Assembly: GCA_012976225.1 (NCBI GenBank)
Contig: JAAVVG010000006.1
Location: 372,001 to 436,000, forward strand
Direction of reading: 5' to 3'
From: Golubevia sp. BC0850
Lineage: Eukaryota; Basidiomycota; Exobasidiomycetes; Golubeviales; Golubeviaceae
Length of the DNA: 64,000 bases
The notes below the pieces were generated by a model. The model was not told where the DNA came from, made no database searches, and saw nothing but the letters and a program-made list of their open reading frames with translations. The translations under genes were made by a program, and so were the position numbers. Position 1 is the first letter of the stretch, and each line of letters begins with the position of its first letter. Shown here in pieces: positions 12,593-22,428 of the stretch.

Positions 12593-12669
12593 CCTTTTTC
12601 TTATTCTTTTAAAACTTTTTCTATAACAAAAGCTTTTCTTTTCTTTTCTTTTTCAAATCTTCAATCAAA

Positions 12670-14433
12670 ATGTACTTCAACAAGATCGCCATCGTCGCAG
12701 CCGCAGTCGTTTCGGCCACCGCCACCGTCTCAGCTTTGCCTGTTAAGGAAGGTCAACCATCAGAAGCTGAGGTGAGCTGCTTTGATTATTGGGTACTCTC
12801 TGCGCTTTGAAAAGAGCCCGACCTCTGACTCGATCCTCTCTCTCTTATTCCTGAAACAGTTGTCAGCCAGAGCTCCTCTGATCTTACCTGCAGGAGGTGC
12901 AGGAGCTCTTGACCAATTTTTCAGTTCTAAAGAAGGTGAAGAGTTCCTATCCTCACTTCAAGATGGTGACGATACCCTTGAGAGGAGAAGATTACCTTCG
13001 GCTGCTTCTCTCTGGGCTATCAACCGTTCCGGATTCGCTGCCACTAAAGCTAGAATCGAAGCTCAACTCAAAGCAGCTTTCCCAAACAAGGAAGCTGAAG
13101 ACTACGACCTCTTCTCTCGTGACCTGGTGAGTCATTCTGCTTTGGAAAGATTGCGTTCCTTTCTGTCGTCTGCGTCCCCGCCCCCACGTACGAGAGGCCG
13201 CAGTCTCTGAGCTGATTCTACTTTCATTCACTTTTGATCTCCCACACGCAGCTCTCTAACCTCCAAGAGAATGATCAAGAAGGCCTTGAGAGGAGAAGTC
13301 CACTTCCTCCTGCTTACAGCGCTCCTGTCTGGGGAGCCAACCGTGCCAGAGTCGCTGCTGCTTTGACCAAAGTCAAAAACTTCTTCTCGGGAAAGGAAGC
13401 TGAAGACTTTGACCTCTTCTCTCGTGACCTGGTGAGTTAGTCTTGCGACGCCCATGCTCGCTCATGTCAACATTTTTCTCTTCACGTTCAAAAGACCGGG
13501 GCTCTCTTGACAAATTTCCCTTTCCCTTCCTTCCCATCTCCCATACAAAGCTCTCTCTTGTCCAAGAGGATGATCAAGAAGCTCTTGAGAGAAGAAGATT
13601 GCCTTCGCCTGCTTCTCTCTGGGCTATCAACCGTTCCGGATTCGCTGCCACTAAAGCTAGAATCGAAGCTCAACTCAAAGCAGCTTTCCCAAACAAGGAA
13701 GCTGAAGAATACGACCTCTTCTCTCGCGACTTGGTTAGTTCGGGAGTCTGTGGTTTGATATGAAGTCTGGTCTCTTCTTCTCACTGACGTCGATCCCTCT
13801 TTGTCTTCTGTGTACGCAGCAAGAGATCTACGAGAGAGCTGACCTTCCCGCTGGAGCTCCTTCAAAAGGTAATACTATGAAGAGCTTGTTGATGGCAGCT
13901 GCTGGAGGTATTGGAGGTTCAGCACTCTACCAGACTGTGATCAAGCCCTACTTGGATGGCATGAAACCTCGTGATCTAGAAGCTTCCCTCTCTCGTGAGT
14001 CCTCAAAGAAGAGTCATGGCTTTATCTCTTCTACCCCCTGAAGCAGCTTCAATTCTTAAACTTCCTTCTCTTTCTCTACTCAGCTGAGCTCATGGCTGTC
14101 CTCAGAGATCTCGATGAGAGCTCTCTCTCTGATTCACCCGAGAAGAGAATGAAAGCCTTCCCAATGACGACCGCAAACAAGGTCACTGCAGCTATTCTCG
14201 GAACTCTTGGAGTCGGAGGAACCGCTGCCTTGACTTGGTTGGCCGCAACCAAGGAAGCTCAGGACGCTATGGAGCAAGAAGCTCTTCGCCGTGACGACAG
14301 TTATTCATCTGTAAGTATCCCTCCATCTTCTCAAAATCCAATCTGGAGTCTCGACTCACTCTGCTGCATCTTCCACTCTTCCTCTCCTCAGGTTGCCACT
14401 CGCGATGTCGACGACTTCGATCTTTTGGGCTAA
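12670..14433 (+). CDS. Secreted kexin-type repeat precursor, novel family member 1
   Basis: Seven exons in phase: 12670-12771, 12860-13126, 13252-13431, 13551-13733, 13820-13994, 14084-14310, 14392-14433, 391 residues. Residues 1 to about 22 form a signal peptide ending SALPV. Exons 2-4 each carry a unit of about 60 residues: a dibasic site (LERR, residues 75-78, 136-138, 196-199), a tryptophan-containing helix-prone stretch, and the ending KEAE(D/E)(Y/F)DLFSRDL. Further dibasic sites are KR323-324 and RR371-372, which would release a 48-residue peptide with a hydrophobic glycine/alanine stretch (about 336-357) and a KEAQDA motif. The C-terminus is DVDDFDLLG. There are no cysteines. Architecture resembles Kex2-processed fungal precursors such as Ustilago Rep1, but I recognise no sequence homology. 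The likely route is secretion and cleavage in the late Golgi; function is unknown. Confidence 0.8.
12980..13733 (+). repeat. Three tandem exon-encoded repeat units of about 60 residues
   Basis: Units lie in exon 2 (12980-13126), exon 3 (13252-13431) and exon 4 (13551-13733). Units 1 and 3 share about 98 consecutive identical bases (13004-13101 and 13611-13708), including every synonymous site. The middle unit has clearly diverged. All three end in KEAE-x-x-DLFSRDL with a phase-0 intron directly after. Confidence 0.85.
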
Positions 14434-14922
14434 AGGTCTGAATTGTTTCCTTCGACTGCATGGCTCCATGTTCTTGATTCTGTAGAGTCTCTCTTAAGTA
14501 CCTAGTCTCTCGAATGAAGTGGTTGATTATTTGAAAACAGACACCGGTCGAGAATCGAGAACCTCTGAGCCCTTGAGGACTGGGGGAGCCGAAAGATCAA
14601 GGTCTCAGGAGCTAAATCAGAGGAGAAGCGATCTCACTTCTTTTCGATTTCACCAGTATTTATTGCGAAAAAAAGTGTCGAGAACAAATAAGGAAGAGAT
14701 GGGAAAGGGAAGGAAACGAAACAGTGGAAGAGCAACGCTGGAGGTAATCAGAAAGGTAGATTTGAGTTTGTTGCCTTCTAGATCGGTTGATGAAAAGAAA
14801 ACGGTTTCGAGGAAGACTGGACTTAGTTCGCTATTTCTGAGAAAGGAAAACTGAGGTCGAGGCGTTGCGTCTTTGAGAGTCGAGAGAATCCGTCTCTCGC
14901 CTTCTCTCCACCCAACCAGAGG
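14434..14922. other. Intergenic spacer
   Basis: This 489-bp stretch lies between the secreted precursor and the complex I subunit gene. An open frame at 14519-14854 has lysine/arginine-rich, domain-free translation and no splice context, so it is not called. The segment probably holds the 3' UTR and the promoter of the downstream gene. Confidence 0.4.
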
Positions 14923-16263
14923 ATGTCATTACTAAGAAGTTCAATCCCACGTTCCTTGACTCGTCAAGTTCAACTTTCAGCTTCAACCAGTCAAATCCGT
15001 CACAACATTTCAACCAGGGATGGTCCAGACGCAAAGCATTTAACTCCTTCAAGAGCTGCTGGTTCAAGAGATGTGGCTCAAGAACAGAAGGATAGAGAGA
15101 CTATTCCTCTACAGGCTAGCTTAATCAGCGATGCCCCTCGTGAGTACAATCCTGGTATACAGTCGAACCGTACCATAGAAGGAAGGGAGGGAGACAGGAT
15201 CATTCCCGAGACAGAAGAGGGCACCCAGAGGAAGGAAAGGAAGCAAGGTCTACCATCATGCCTCTTATCTGTCATGCAGCGCAGGCTGAGAGACGAAGGA
15301 AAATAAAGAACAATTGGAGCTAGAAAGAGACTGCGAGTTCTTGTTCAAAAGAGTGGGACACGATCATTCCTGAGAGACCATACCTGCCAATCAGGTTGAG
15401 CATGCTCTGTTCCCTGGACGATCTGAGACTCGATGTCTCTCAAACCTGAAGAAACCGGGAGAGTCTGCAACAAAGCGCTTCAAGGTTTTAATTGAGACTG
15501 CAGCCAGCTAAGTCTTCTCTGGTGAAAGCAATGCCTCTCTGTCCTCATTCAGGCTTCCTCCAACTCTCGATTATCCTCTCTCATCTCACTTTCCCTACTT
15601 TCACTTTCATCGCAGCTGAGCTAACTCATCGTGCCGTGCGAATCTTCAAGCCAGCAAAGACAGCTAACTCTTCTGGAAAAGTAGGTCAACCTTCCTCGAA
15701 TTAAGTAGTCCAACTCGGTTCTTGTCAGCTGATAACACATCCTTCTTGCCATCCTCCTTCTTCTACCCGAAGGCTGGAACTGCCAGCTGGCGTGTTGACT
15801 TCGATATCTTGCAAGGAAGTGCGAGATGGGAGAATCCTCTGATGGGTTGGGCTAGTAGGTGAGTAACAAAGGAGGGTGTCTCAGGAGGGAAATATCAAAG
15901 GGCTCGAGGGGAAGGGATCTGCTTTAGCTATGATGGATGTTGATGTTCAGGTGGAAGTCGATTCATAAGAGGAGCGTTGGTTTCATAGTCACATCTTTCT
16001 TGATTAACAACGAACCCTTCCCACCCTGTCCCACCCTCTTTCCTTTCATTCCCTGCAGTGGAGATTACATGCAAGGAACCTTCCTCAAGTTCCGTTCTCT
16101 AGATGATGCAATTCACTTCTGTTCAAAACAGGGTTGGGACTACTTCGTCCAGAAGCCTCAAGCTCCAAGAATTCCACCCAAGAGTTATGCTTCGAATTAC
16201 GATTACGTTCCTGCTAGTAAACTGAGTAGCAACGGTAAATTAAGAATTCACCATACCAAGTAG
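14923..16263 (+). CDS. NDUFS4: NADH:ubiquinone oxidoreductase 18-21 kDa subunit (NDUFS4 family)
   Basis: Accessory subunit of mitochondrial respiratory complex I, in the matrix arm. Four exons: 14923-15139, 15616-15680, 15773-15858, 16059-16263, 190 residues. Residues 1-40 are rich in Ser, Arg and Thr without acidic residues at the start, fitting a mitochondrial presequence. The family domain follows: RAVRIFKPAK, then TASWRVDFDIL, RWENPLMGWASS, DYMQGTFLKFRSLDDAIHFC and KQGWDYFVQ, ending with PKSYASNYDYV. The order and spacing match the NDUFS4/21-kDa family. Intron 1 is 476 nt, long for this window. Presence of this gene implies a rotenone-sensitive complex I. Confidence 0.93.
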
Positions 16264-16468
16264 AGGGAAGCTGGTGGACTTATCCAACTTTGTTTCTAGA
16301 CATTCTGTAGAAGTCAAAGCAGTCGAGTTTCTGTATCGCGTCCGATCCATCGAGTGAACTAGAGTTGAAATTGTAGAGAATCAGTTCCGACACTCAAGCA
16401 ATCGAAAGGCTTTCGTCAAGAAGTTTAAAATTTCTCAAGGGAAAACTACAAGTCATACACAAACAGTT

Positions 16469-18837
16469 CTAGCGTCTATTCTTCATCATCTGTTCCATCG
16501 CTACTTGACTCGCTGTCTTTGGTTGTTTCGAGCTTGCAGTCGTAGTTGAGCTGCTTCCCTGCGGCTGGCTAGGAGTGGAACTTTTTCCTCCCAAAGTGGA
16601 TCCAACCCCATAGATAGAAGCAGAATCAGACATGTCGCGACTTGAGGTGGAAGTAGAACCAGAGTTGAGAACTTTCTCAGCAGGTTTGACCCATCGAACC
16701 GTCGTTGGTTGTTGATTGTCTTTCATCTGCGGTTGAGGAGGCAGATGACATACGATTGATTAATTGAGAGACTGCGGTTACGAAAACCTTGAGCAAATCT
16801 TGAACTCACGGCACCTTCCTCCGCCAGCTTACGAGCTTGTTTGGTTTCCGATCGAGGGAGAAGCCAAAAGCGACAGTTACAGCTACCAGAAGAGGGAGGA
16901 AAGCAGTTCACATTAGAAACGAAAGGGTTTGCTTCTTCACAGTTCGCACATCAACTTACTCGATATTTTCGTATCCCCTTATGACGTGGTCCAACGTCTC
17001 CCAAAGATCTCTGTCAGGAACCTCCCCTCCGAAGTCACCAAGTGCCGAAGAACGAGTGAGACGCCAGGAATTGGTACGCCACAAGAAGATGCTGGAGGCG
17101 AGGAATTTCGATTTCAAGAGAAGAAAAAGGAAGAGGTCAGGACGGGCGAAGGAGGGTGAACATCTCCCTCTCTTCAAAGGAGGAGGATGTCTCGAGAACT
17201 CACTCTTCGGAGATTCCCTCTACAAGCCATCTCTCATCCGTACCGATCACGATTTGGTCCCTTCCTTCTTCTTCCCATTTGACGTATTCCAAGGCAGCGA
17301 GAGCGGCTCTGAGTGTAGCTCGAACTCCACTAGTCTTATGAAATCCGCTAGGTCTCTCTAACCTTCTACTCATGTTGAAGACTTTAGACTTTCCCTCGTC
17401 CTCTTTGAATCCAGCCTCTATTTCCAATAATCTTTGCTTCTCAGCTTCCACGTCTTCAACTCTCTCAGGTGAGAAATAGACTCCTAATCCAGCTCTCGAA
17501 TCCGAACCTGAATCATTGCTTCCAAATCTTGATAACCAGGATTTCTCAGTAGCCTTCTCTTCTCTCATTTCAACGATTTTAGCTTTCATTTCGCTTGGGC
17601 TCAACTGTAAACCTAGAAGTTGTTGAGCTTGCACTTGAGCTTCTGCTAGAGCCGCAGCCTTTTGTGATGTCAGGCAAATACCTGAAATCAGCAAGAGACA
17701 TTGTCTCGGAGATGTCCTTCTGATTAATCTTGAAGGGAAAGGGAAAGGAGTTGAAGTGAAAATATCTGAGACTAGAAGAGGAGCATTTGGATTTCTCTCT
17801 CTCTCCTCTCTTTCGTTGATAGTCTTGTTCGAAGGATTCATGAAAGTGCTGGTGGTAAAGATACTTTTCCCGTCATCCGCAATGGATAATCCACCTTCTT
17901 CCTCAATTCTCTTTGCTTCTAGATCTTTTAAACCAGGTACATCTCCTTCCGCGTTGATTCTATGCCAAGCTTGTTCATCTAACTCTGGTAGTAGAACTCC
18001 ATTATCTCCACCTTGCTCATTTATCCTTCTTCTTTCTTCGTTTGATCTTTCAAGACCCTTGTGAGTGGTCCTCTCTTTCGTCGACCAAGGTTGCTGTCCT
18101 TCTTCTCCTGACATGGAAGGTGGAGCTCTGAATGGTGTGACGTTGACTCTGTCTAGAACGGCTTTAGGGATTCGATTTGGATCTTCTGATCTACTTTTCC
18201 TTGAGGCAGAGTCCACTTTTCCGGAGAGATAGAGAGAAGAAGCAGTCATCGTGGACATGCGAGAAGATGTTGAACGATGAGTGTCAGAGATTGAAGGATC
18301 GTATCCTTGACGTGGGTCCCCTCCCCCATAAGATGTCATGTTGGTCGAAGAACTTGAATTCCGATCCGGAGTCATATCGATAGAGGCAGCATAAGAAGCC
18401 GCATCTGAAGGTCCAAACTTGTTTGTTGACTTCGCATTCAATTCCAGTTTTGATAATCTATCCCCCATCTCGTCCTGATTCTCTCCTCCTTCGTCTTCCT
18501 CTTGAAGAACAAATGGATTGCTTGACTCTTGTTTACTGTTCTTTGATGAGACAGTTGATGGTCCAGACACCTTGTCGTAGAATGGAATGAAAGGCAAAAA
18601 CAATCTCTTCTTCCTATTATGGGCTGCCATCTCATCTGGAGCATACGAGATTCCATCTGGAAGATCTGAATCTAGTCTGATTTGCATTGATGCGCCTTTG
18701 GGCTTTGGATAAGAAGTAGTTGAGGCAGGGTTGGACTTGCGAGAGCTAGAGGAAGGAGCGTAGAAAAGCGCTGGTGGTACGAAAGAGCAATTCCCAGCAT
18801 CTGAGCTCATGTTGCAGCTGCCTCCGTCGTCTCCCAT
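16469..18837 (-). CDS. RNase H-fold protein with degenerate active site
   Basis: Four exons: 18837-17204, 17091-16960, 16882-16810, 16726-16469, about 698 residues. Residues 1-370 are Ser/Asn-rich and disordered. From about 373 the order of a fungal RNase H-like domain is seen: PRQCLLLISGIC (strand 1), AGLGVYFSP, RLERPSGFHKTSGVRATLRAALAAL, IVIGTDERWLVEGI, RDLWETLDHVIRGYE, and FWLLPRSETKQARKLA. In active relatives these blocks read V-DG-AC, NRAELRA, ATDSEYVVEG and N-x-x-AD. Here the first Asp is Ser, the Glu is Thr and the last Asp is missing; only the Asp of GTDE remains. A catalytically dead, possibly nucleic-acid-binding protein is inferred. A variable linker of about 90 residues is inserted after strand 1. 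The start (ATGGGAGACGAC) is chosen over an in-frame ATG 183 bases upstream. Confidence 0.8.
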
Positions 18838-19109
18838 CTTGAGGTTTGATCTGATAGGGGCTTTGAGATGAAGGAAGAGAAGGAAAGAACAAGAGGAAAA
18901 AGAAGAAGAAGAAGGATGGCTTTGGAGAAAGGAGAACGAGAGAGGTTCGCCAAAGAAAACGAGACGTCTCGAGTTCCGTGAGCAGACCGCGCAACGCAAA
19001 AGTCGAAGGTTGGAGGTCACAGGAGACAGAAAAGCATATCAAAAAGGAAGCTATGTACAAAGTAGGAAATGGTTCAGAGGGGCAAGCAAAACGTGTGGAA
19101 ACCGTACAT

Positions 19110-19501
19110 CTAAGCAGGAGGTCCGAATGGGAGGCCACCTGAGGTTGATGAGAACGCAAAGGGCATGGTAGCCAAAAACTTTCTGATATCACATGGCACA
19201 GTTGAAGGAGAATGGAAAGCAGGAGTAGAGTGAGGTTCATGACGGAAGAGAGGATCTCAAAGGAAATCAGACAAAGCTCACCTTTGTTCTTCTGCCTCCT
19301 TCTTCGCCTTTTTCTCTGCCTCCTGATCCGCATAGAAATCTAGTTCATCGAAAGCTGACTTGAAAGCATAGCCTTTCCGGTCAAAGATGTCTGCTTCAAT
19401 TTGTTGCAATTTCCACATGAGTTTGCTGAGTTACTTCCACTCAATCCATTATACTGTCCCCACCTTCCAATTCGAGAGGGAAGGTTGAAAGAAACGCCCA
19501 T
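19110..19501 (-). CDS. Small lysine/glutamate-rich protein, unknown
   Basis: Two downstream exons are well supported by phase and composition. 19425-19282 encodes MWKLQQIEADIFDRKGYAFK followed by a coiled, charged KKAKKEAEEQR stretch. 19182-19110 encodes KFLATMPFAFSSTSGGLPFG and ends PPA, stop. A 38-base first exon (19501-19464, MGVSFNLPSRIG) fits in phase but needs a 38-nt intron with a GTGGGG donor, so the 5' end is uncertain. The product would be about 83 residues, with an amphipathic helical middle and a Pro/Gly-rich tail. I recognise no family. It sits head-to-tail 272 bp upstream of the RNase H-fold gene and could instead contain further upstream exons. Confidence 0.45.
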
Positions 19502-20169
19502 AAACCGAGAGAGATAAAGAATAGGCTGAGTTCTTTGCTTGTCTCTGAAAGGGAAATCGTTTGATTTGCCTTGTCAGCGGCAAGATCAGGACTTGCTTAT
19601 ATCATGTCTTTGAAGACTGAGCAAAGAGAAGCTCTCGCTTGACTGACGCTGAAAGTCTCTCCATTTGAAATTTGAAGGTGAGAAGCTGATCCCCTTTGTC
19701 TAATTCATGATGCATTGGAGTTATAGATTTGAAGCTGAAGGATGTCATTCTTTTTGAGAATGGATTGAGGTCGAGAATTGAGATTTGAGAATTGGAATCA
19801 GCGATTGCATCGCTCTCCCAATCGAAGGTATCTCCGTTCGTCGAGCAATTCGCACAGCAGTCGAGAAGTTCCAAGTTTCGAGCTGGAATCATCTCATTTT
19901 GTGCTTCTCCTCGATTCTCTTTCTCGAGAACCGAGATCTCAGCGTGGTTTTGGTTACGTAGTGCATACGAAGGAATAGCATACAAGAGAGAAGAAGAAAA
20001 TATGTGCGTTGTTGTGATAGTGTGAGTGAAATGTGAGAGGGAGAGAACAAAAAGAGAGAGAGAGAGAAAAAAAATGGGTGGAAAGAAGAGAAAAGCATTA
20101 AACCGATTGAATTTTGAGTTGGAAGGATTCTTGACGTGAAACAACAAAAAGGACGAGGGGTGAAATGGA
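19502..20169. other. Spacer between uL23 3' end and the small-protein gene
   Basis: A 201-codon open frame on the minus strand crosses this stretch but shows no domain and overlaps the uL23 stop, so it is not called. A purine-rich tract at about 20037-20100 is seen on the plus strand. Confidence 0.4.
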
Positions 20170-21685
20170 TTAAATGAAACCGATCTTGTTGGATACATCA
20201 AGAGCATCTTGGTCTGGAGTTAACTTGATGTAAGCCTTCTTCTTTCCGTCAGGTCTGTGGAGGAAAGAAAGCAGAGGTCGGATCAGCTTCCGAGTGGCGG
20301 TTCAAGGTCCTGGAAATGTGTGGGTTTGACTCTGAACTACAGCTCTGTTTCTGACTGAATTCCTCCTCCCCAATCCGAAGAGGTCATGACCAGTTCCATC
20401 TGCTTTGCACCTTCTCTCATGATTCTCTCAATCCTCAGAAACAGCATCTCCTTCTGGTGCTTGGTGCAACGATCTCCTGGGAGCATAGATCTCTTGATGA
20501 ATGTTATAGTTCAAGCCTTGAGAGCATTGCTTGCTGCTTAAATTTCCACCAAGAACCGAGATTCACTGCTGCATCACAGCCTTTGCCAACTCTCAACCAG
20601 GTCGAGCAGCACTTCTGCCTCAGATCGACCTGAAGTATTCACCTCGTACCTCTAATTTCTCGACCCCTGCTTCAATCTGGTCTCTCTCTCTCGTCCTATC
20701 TGAACTCCTCTCCGTCTCTTGTCCTCCCACCATGTCCACCTCCTTCCTCGACCCATCGCACCTGACCGTGATCCTCCTTCAGCCCACACCCTCGCATCTC
20801 ATCTCTTATTTCTTCATGAGGACTCACCTGATGAGAGTGTTGATGTGAGCAGCTTCAACATCGTACACCTTCTTGATGGCAGCCTTGATCTGACGCTTGT
20901 TGGCCCTACGGTCGACAATGAAGACGATGGTGTTCAAGTCTTCGACCTTCTTCATGGCTGATTCAGTGTTGAGAGGGTACATTAGAGTCTTGTGGGCGTC
21001 CATGCGAGGAGCATGTGGGATACTCTTACGTGGGTACTTTGGAGCACGAGGTAGACGTAGAGTGGTTGGGCGGTGGAAGGTGACTGAGGTACGGACCTTT
21101 CTGATCTTTTGACCAGAAGTTCCCTTGAGAGCAGCCTTCTTGGCAGCAGCAGCCTTGATGGTGTTTGGCTTACCCTTGGCTTTGCCTGCGGCTGTAGGTA
21201 GGGAAGGAGGAGGCAGAGGGTGGGTGGTGTGAGTTTGGATGTTGAATGGTCTTCAGGCAGACAGGCTCGAAGATGAAGAAGAGATCAAATGTGAAGACTG
21301 AATTGTTGAATTGTTGAATTGATTGCTTCATGGGTTGAAGAGATTCTTGAACTTGACGAATTTCGAGGTTCAATTTGGATGTTGGGTTCTTCCTGCTTGT
21401 TGCCTGCTATCAACTCCCCTACTCTATCCCCCTCTTTCCTCTGCGAACTTGAATTCTGCAACATTTGATCCAACTTTCCAAATCCTTTTGACGTCCCGTT
21501 TGATCTTGCTACGAGTGCCTTCCTGAGCACCCTCTCTGTCTTCCTCATTTTTTCTTCCTTCTTGCTCCTTCCTCCCCAACCGATTCTCCTGTTTCCACCC
21601 AGCGTTCTCTAACTCTCAGCGGTGTGAAATCCTGTCTAAAATACTTACCAGCACCGCCAGTTGGACCTTTGTTTCCGGACGACAT
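20170..21685 (-). CDS. RPL25: Large-subunit ribosomal protein uL23 (RPL25/RPL23A)
   Basis: Structural protein of the 60S subunit at the peptide exit tunnel, binding 25S rRNA and docking SRP. Three exons: 21685-21649, 21185-20828, 20254-20170, 159 residues. Visible blocks are the Lys/Ala-rich N-terminal tail, [75 protein letters not shown] and the C-terminal [20 protein letters not shown]. Length matches the family. The two introns (463 and 573 nt) are the longest pair in the window, typical of ribosomal-protein genes; I found no convincing box C/D snoRNA in them. Confidence 0.96.
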
Positions 21686-22428
21686 GTTTTGCTTGAAGTG
21701 AAATTTTGGTGGTGGTCAAAAAGAGGAAGAAGGCTCAAATCGGAGCCCATCAGCGGCGTGCACGTGGCACGACCCTGTCACAACGCCCAAATGAAGATTT
21801 CACTATGATGTCATCTTTTGGTCAATAGCAACGAATAATTCATTCATAAGGAAAGATTCAGTCAAAGCTCTAGAGAGAGGGCATTTGAAGACGGAAGAGC
21901 CCTGCACGCTCTCCACCCACACTCGAGTCTCTCTCTCGCGCTCTCTCTCTTGAAAGTCTCGCCCATGTACTTAGCTAACCTCTTACTTCAAGGGGCTCTC
22001 TGAGATCACTTGGAGAGCAAAGAACATCATGAACTTCTGATAGCTCCCTCGAGGAAGTCTAGGACGCCACCAGCCAGGTAAGTTGCCTGCTCGGTCAGCA
22101 TCTCACTCAGATACTCACTCACTCAGTCACTCAGATCTGAAACTCACACCATGCTGTTTTCTCGCATAACTATTTAAATCTTCAGCGCTTCAGCCCGCTT
22201 TTCAGCAGAGCAGGAAGGAGAAAGCAAATCCGACCTCGCTTCCTAACAACGCCACACTTACGCCAACGTCTCTCAAATCTTTCTTCATTTCTCTCTCTTC
22301 TTTCTTTCCTCTTCCTTCTTTCTTCTCTCCTTTAACTTCTAAATTTCTCTTTCTTCGAATTCTCGTAGGCTCTGGCAGTCTTACGGTCTCCTTTCTCAAG
22401 TGCTGGGCACTCCTTTCCTTTCTTCAAA
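21686..22428. other. Divergent promoter region
   Basis: This 743-bp region lies between the divergent starts of uL23 and the Ser/Thr-rich membrane protein. It includes short tandem ACTC repeats around 22105-22135 and CT-rich tracts at about 21930-21950 and 22270-22330. No gene is seen. It presumably holds promoters for both genes. Confidence 0.45.

Noticed and set aside
19602-20207. 201-codon minus-strand frame overlapping the uL23 3' end
   Set aside because: It overlaps the uL23 stop in another frame, has no domain, and its hydrophobic start comes from a pyrimidine-rich tract.
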